A stretch of DNA of 8,177 nucleotides from Actinomycetes bacterium (lineage in GTDB: Bacteria > Actinomycetota > Acidimicrobiia > Acidimicrobiales > Palsa-688): NCBI GenBank assembly GCA_021808665.1, contig JAKBBA010000144.1, positions 1-8,177 of the forward strand. The letters run 5' to 3'. Below the pieces are notes generated by a model. It saw only the letters and a program-made list of their open reading frames with translations. It made no database searches and was not told the origin of the DNA. Each line of letters opens with the position of its first letter. Positions within the stretch are counted from its first letter, which is position 1. Below are positions 5,579 through 8,177 of the stretch, one piece after another. The position numbers and the translations under genes were made by a program.

Positions 5579-6334
5579 TGTGGGGGATCTGATGGGAGGC
5601 TAGGCGGTGTCCTCGGGTGTCGACCAGTAGCGCAGTGGCGGGGTGGTCGAGGTCGTGGCCGGGGAAGCGGGCGGCCCGGCTGACTTGGTAGGCGGCGAGG
5701 ACCTCTTCGAGCGCCGGGTCGATAGGGATGGTGCGGCTCTTGTTGGCCTTGCCGGTCACTTCGAGGCGTCGAGCGCCGTCGGGCCCGGCGATCGAGGCCA
5801 TGCCAAGGTCACGGCCTCGCCTTCGCGGATGCCTGATACCAAGAACAGCGCGACGAGGGCCAAGTCCCGCTCGGGCCAGGGGAGGCGCCCAGTGGTATCG
5901 GTCGCAGCGGCGATGGCGAGGAGGCGCTGGGCGGCGTCATTGGCCTGGATGGCTCGGGGCGCGGAGGGGGCGAGGCAGGGCTTTCCGACGGCGGCCATTG
6001 GGTTGCCGTCTAGCAGGTCTTCGGCCACCAAGAAGTCGAACAGCGACGACCATGCGGAGTGGGCCCGCAGGACCGAGGAGGCCGCGTGGTCGCCAGCCCA
6101 GGAAGCGAAAGCGGCTCGCAGGGCCCGTCTGGTCAGGTGTTCGAGGTGGAGCACGGCGGCGCCGTCGGTGTCGATGCGCCGAGAGACGCCCTCGACGTCA
6201 GCCCGGTAGGCTGCGAGGGTTCGGGGCGACGGCTTGGTAGCACCCAGATGGAACAGCCAGCCGTCAATGATCTCGGGGAGACTGGCTTCGCATGAGAGCT
6301 TTAGGGGTCTAGCCATTGGTCTAGCCATCAACAT
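5565..6334 (-). pseudogene. Tyrosine recombinase/integrase, frameshifted and C-terminally truncated
   Basis: Read from 6334 down, the first frame gives the SAM-like core-binding domain, with the stretch RTLAAYRADVEGVSRRIDTD and later SLFDFLVAEDLLDGNP. It continues into the start of the catalytic domain, ALFLVSGIREGEAVTL, whose Arg is the first catalytic residue. The frame ends uselessly at 5756. The homology continues in another frame from about 5801, with SIAGPDGARRLEVTGKANKS, then RTIPIDPALEEVLAAY and VDTRGHRLASHQI, and stops at 5565. The switch at about 5802-5806 equals a one-base loss. The later HxxR, His/Trp and Tyr nucleophile motifs are absent from either frame, so the product cannot be an active recombinase. 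Starts at 6334, 6328 or 6316 are possible and none has a good ribosome binding site. XerC-like recombinases of mobile elements are the closest type recalled. Confidence 0.85.
6306..6328. repeat. 12-bp-period duplication at the recombinase start
   Basis: GGTCTAGCCAT occurs at 6306-6316 and 6318-6328. On the minus strand it encodes a doubled Met-Ala-Arg-Pro and thereby supplies two in-frame ATG codons. It also carries two copies of GTCTAG, the hexamer paired beside the tRNA. Confidence 0.6.
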
Positions 6335-6339
6335 CCACT

Positions 6340-6353
6340 GCTAGTCGCTAGTC
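6340..6353. repeat. Tandem GCTAGTC heptamer
   Basis: Two exact adjacent copies (6340-6346, 6347-6353) lie just upstream of the recombinase start. They add to the local excess of the otherwise rare CTAG tetramer. Confidence 0.6.
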
Positions 6354-6393
6354 TCGACAAGGGGGTTATCGAGACACAGCACCCGAAGCTGTG
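6351..6393. promoter_or_regulatory. Two consecutive inverted repeats between recombinase and nuclease genes
   Basis: GTCTCGA (6351-6357) pairs with TCGAGAC (6369-6375) around 11 bp, and CACAGC (6375-6380) pairs with GCTGTG (6388-6393) around 7 bp. A further CGAGAC lies at 6395-6400. They occupy the divergent 106-bp gap and could be operators for either gene. No convincing promoter hexamers are visible; CACAAT (6427-6432), eight bases before the nuclease ATG, is the best -10 candidate. Confidence 0.4.
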
Positions 6394-6440
6394 GCGAGAC
6401 GGTCGCCGGACTTCTACCGCTGCGGGCACAATGAAAGACG

Positions 6441-7499
6441 ATGACCGCTTCCCCTGTTGAGCGCGACGGGTACGTCGCCCTACTTGCCCAAGCCAAAACC
6501 GCCGTGCGAGACGCACAGCTGCGCGCCCATCTGGCCGTCAACCACGAGCTGATCGGCCTGTATTGGCAACTCGGTCGGCTCATCCTGGACCGTCAGCACG
6601 CCGAGGGCTGGGGAACCAAGGTCATCGAGCGGCTCTCGGCCGACCTGCGTGCCGAGTTCCCCGACATGACAGGACTGTCGCGTTCGAACCTCCACTACAT
6701 GCGAGCCTTCGCCGAGGCGTGGCCCGAAATTGTCCAACAAGCTGTTGGACAACTCCCCTGGGGTCACATCACGGTCCTGATCGACAAGCTCGAAGACGCC
6801 GACGTGCGGGAATGGTACGCCAGCCAGGCCGTCGACAACGGTTGGAGCCGCAACGTCCTGCTGAACCAGATCATGAGCAAGCTCCACGAGCGGCTGGGCG
6901 CCGCCCCCTCCAACTTCGCCCGCACGCTGCCCGCCGGAGAGTCCGAGCTCGTCCAGCAGATGACCAAGGACCCCTACAACCTGGAGTTCCTCGGCTTTAG
7001 GGCCGGGGTCGCAGAACGCAAACTCGAAAGCGCGCTAGTAGCTCACCTGCAGCGCTTCCTGCTGGAGCTCGGCGCCGGGTTCGCGTTCGTCGGCCGGCAG
7101 TATCGCCTCGAGGTCGGTGGCGAAGAGTTCTTCGCCGACTTGCTCTTCTACCACCTCCGCCTCCGTCGTTATGTGGTCATAGAGCTCAAGACAGGCCCGT
7201 TCAAACCGGAGTACGCCGGCCAGCTCAACTTCTATGTCAATGTCATCGACGACATCCTTCGCACTCCCAACGACGGGCTAACAGTTGGCATCCTGCTCTG
7301 CGCCACCCACAACGAGCGCGTCGTGCGATACGCCCTGCACAGTATCGACACGCCGATGGCGGTAGCCGGCTACCGCTACCGTGACCTCCCCGACGACGTG
7401 CGTGCGGCCCTCCCCGAAGATGACGCGCTTGAGGCCACCGTGCGCTCAGCGCTCGACGACCTAGAACACCCAACCGACCCCCCGGTGACCCAGCGATAA
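6441..7499 (+). CDS. PDDEXK nuclease domain protein, DUF1016/YhcG family
   Basis: An intact 352-residue protein of full family length. Residues about 10-155 form the DUF1016 N-terminal region, presumed to bind DNA, with the recognisable phrases LIGLYWQLGRLI, GWGTKVIERLSADLR, LSRSNLHYMRAFAEAW, QLPWGHITVLIDKL and DNGWSRNVLLNQI. Residues about 175-335 form the PDDEXK nuclease core. D233 lies in FFADLLFYH, E248 and K250 in VVIELKTG, and Q261 in AGQLNFY, which are the expected catalytic-site residues, so the enzyme looks active. The family is widespread in accessory DNA, often near restriction-modification or recombinase genes, and its biological role is not firmly settled. ATG 6441 has only GAAAG at 6433-6437 ahead of it. 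No methyltransferase or specificity gene accompanies it here. A perfect 10-bp stem lies inside the gene at 6730-6752. Confidence 0.93.
   Translation: MTASPVERDGYVALLAQAKTAVRDAQLRAHLAVNHELIGLYWQLGRLILDRQHAEGWGTKVIERLSADLRAEFPDMTGLSRSNLHYMRAFAEAWPEIVQQAVGQLPWGHITVLIDKLEDADVREWYASQAVDNGWSRNVLLNQIMSKLHERLGAAPSNFARTLPAGESELVQQMTKDPYNLEFLGFRAGVAERKLESALVAHLQRFLLELGAGFAFVGRQYRLEVGGEEFFADLLFYHLRLRRYVVIELKTGPFKPEYAGQLNFYVNVIDDILRTPNDGLTVGILLCATHNERVVRYALHSIDTPMAVAGYRYRDLPDDVRAALPEDDALEATVRSALDDLEHPTDPPVTQR
6730..6752. repeat. Perfect 10-bp inverted repeat inside the nuclease gene
   Basis: TTGTCCAACA (6730-6739) and TGTTGGACAA (6743-6752) are exact complements around the three-base loop AGC. The codons specify the conserved IVQQAVGQLPW region, so protein constraint may explain part of it. 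As RNA it would be a stable hairpin, and as DNA a clean dyad. Confidence 0.75.
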
Positions 7500-7512
7500 G
7501 CCGCCCCGCGGC
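7500..7512 (+). terminator. Candidate terminator hairpin behind the nuclease gene
   Basis: GCCGC-CCC-GCGGC forms a five-pair all-GC stem starting at the first base after the TAA stop. There is no T-run, but U-poor terminators are frequent in high-GC actinobacteria. A second, weaker stem is at 7565-7578. Confidence 0.4.
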
Positions 7513-7785
7513 AGCTTGCTACTCCCACTTACTCGGCATATGTTTCTCTTAATCTCACTACCGACGCTTCCGGGAGCGAACCAAGCGGAATAACTTACCC
7601 CGGATCCACCGATTGGATTGGGTTGTGGGGTTTTGAGGGCCGGGGGGGTTTGGGGTGGGTCGTGGGGGCTTGGTGGGGTCGCGATGGCTTAGGCGGGGGT
7701 TAGCGGGGCGCGTGAGGCCACGGTGTTAGACGGTGGTCGGGTTGTCGTCGACGCGGCCTGGTGGGGGTCGGTTCTTGCGTGGGGT
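7513..7785. other. Intergenic stretch between nuclease gene and IS1380-type transposase
   Basis: No credible gene is seen on either strand. The left half (to about 7618) is of mixed composition with a weak hairpin at 7565-7578. The right half is extremely G-rich on the plus strand. The outer end of the insertion sequence must lie somewhere here, but with the other end outside the window no terminal inverted repeat can be assigned. Confidence 0.6.
7620..7678 (+). other. G-run cluster with G-quadruplex potential
   Basis: Eight plus-strand runs of three to seven G occur at 7620-7622, 7627-7630, 7637-7639, 7642-7648, 7652-7655, 7657-7659, 7664-7668 and 7675-7678, with loops of one to six bases. 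Two more runs follow at 7695-7699 and 7705-7708. This exceeds the four-run requirement for an intramolecular quadruplex. It lies in the presumed end region of the insertion sequence. Confidence 0.7.
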
Positions 7786-8177
7786 TCAGGTGACGAGTTT
7801 GACGGCTCGGATGGCTTGGAGCATCGAGTTGAATTGCTCGGCCCACGGCCAGCGGGCGGGTAGGTGCAAGGTGAATCGACGGGCGGAGTATGCGAGACGG
7901 CCGGGGATGGCCAGGTAGCGGCGTCGCAGGGTGTCGGTAGCGAGGTAGTTTTTGCGTTCCCCGGGGCGCCGGCGCTGTCTCGGCTGTCGTGGTGGCGCTG
8001 GCGGGACTGCGGTGTTGTGACCGGCGGGGGGTATTGTTGGGCGCTCGACGATGTCTATGCCGCCGATGCGGGCGGTTTGGCGGGCCAGGTTGTGGGCGAT
8101 CACGTTCAATGCGAGCCACGCGGCGTTCGCTCCGAAGTGCCCGGAGGGTAGATGGTTGAGCCCGACGCCGTATTTGA
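7786..8177 (-). CDS. IS1380-family transposase, C-terminal part (5' end outside window)
   Basis: The frame is open from the window end to the TGA at 7786-7788, giving about 130 residues. Family marks are the stretch KYGVGLNHLPSGHFGANAAW, then LALNVIAHNLAR, and near the end LRRRYLAIPGRL with RRFTLHLPARWPWAEQF, all characteristic of the C-terminus of IS1380-type DDE transposases. The catalytic acidic residues lie upstream, outside the window. Between the two conserved blocks is a Pro/Arg-rich stretch of about 35 residues (7939-8043), which is longer than the short linker I expect here and may be an insertion. Whether the element is intact and active cannot be judged from this end. Confidence 0.88.
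   Translation of the reverse strand, partial: KYGVGLNHLPSGHFGANAAWLALNVIAHNLARQTARIGGIDIVERPTIPPAGHNTAVPPAPPRQPRQRRRPGERKNYLATDTLRRRYLAIPGRLAYSARRFTLHLPARWPWAEQFNSMLQAIRAVKLVT
7786..8177 (-). mobile_element. Partial IS1380-family insertion sequence
   Basis: Only the transposase 3' part is visible. The element extends beyond 8177, and its inner end lies at an undetermined point between about 7513 and 7786. Neither terminal inverted repeat nor target duplication could be located. Confidence 0.7.

Noticed and set aside
5643..6240. Plus-strand open frames opposite the recombinase pseudogene
   Set aside because: The minus strand shows clear recombinase homology, while these translations are compositionally biased and unrecognisable.
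7700..8119. Minus-strand 139-codon frame overlapping the transposase
   Set aside because: It is almost entirely Pro/Arg/His/Thr, typical of an out-of-frame reading of GC-rich DNA; the other frame carries the transposase motifs.

Overview
The window reads as chromosomal DNA of a high-GC actinobacterium. The clearest marker is a WhiB-family iron-sulfur regulator (4813-5160), a family essentially confined to Actinobacteria and their phages. Four-base gene overlaps, a GTG start, a probable leaderless promoter and a tRNA gene without an encoded CCA end fit this. I cannot name the species.

Left part (1-3698), signalling and transport. The C-terminal DNA-binding half of an OmpR/PhoB-type response regulator runs into a sensor histidine kinase, which runs into a multi-membrane-segment DMT-type transporter. 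Both junctions overlap by four bases (ATGA and GTGA), so the three genes are very probably one translationally coupled operon. A second, EamA-type DMT transporter on the minus strand converges on the first, and the two genes overlap by 20 bp at their 3' ends.

Middle part (3699-5301), regulators and a tRNA. A MerR-type regulator with a DICT sensory domain lies upstream of the EamA gene on the same strand. The gap between them holds a 17-bp direct repeat at a 42-bp period and a 14-bp perfect palindrome. The MerR gene is divergent from whiB, and they share an unusually AT-rich control region with an inverted repeat. A complete tRNA-Thr (anticodon CGT) follows whiB.

Right part (5302-8177), accessory DNA. 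Just past the tRNA lie a paired TGTCTAG motif and what looks like the first part of a phage-type integrase with a very strong ribosome binding site. Next comes a frameshifted, C-terminally truncated tyrosine recombinase on the minus strand, whose end coincides with a 15-bp direct repeat. Then follow an intact PDDEXK nuclease of the DUF1016/YhcG family, a G-rich tract with eight G-runs, and the C-terminal part of an IS1380-family transposase that leaves the window. This looks like a decayed tRNA-associated integration hotspot with later insertions. The far end of any island is not visible.

I saw no convincing complete novel system. The most useful leads are the shared MerR-DICT/whiB control region, the 42-bp-spaced repeats upstream of the EamA gene, and the clustered GTCTAG motifs around the integrase remnants.
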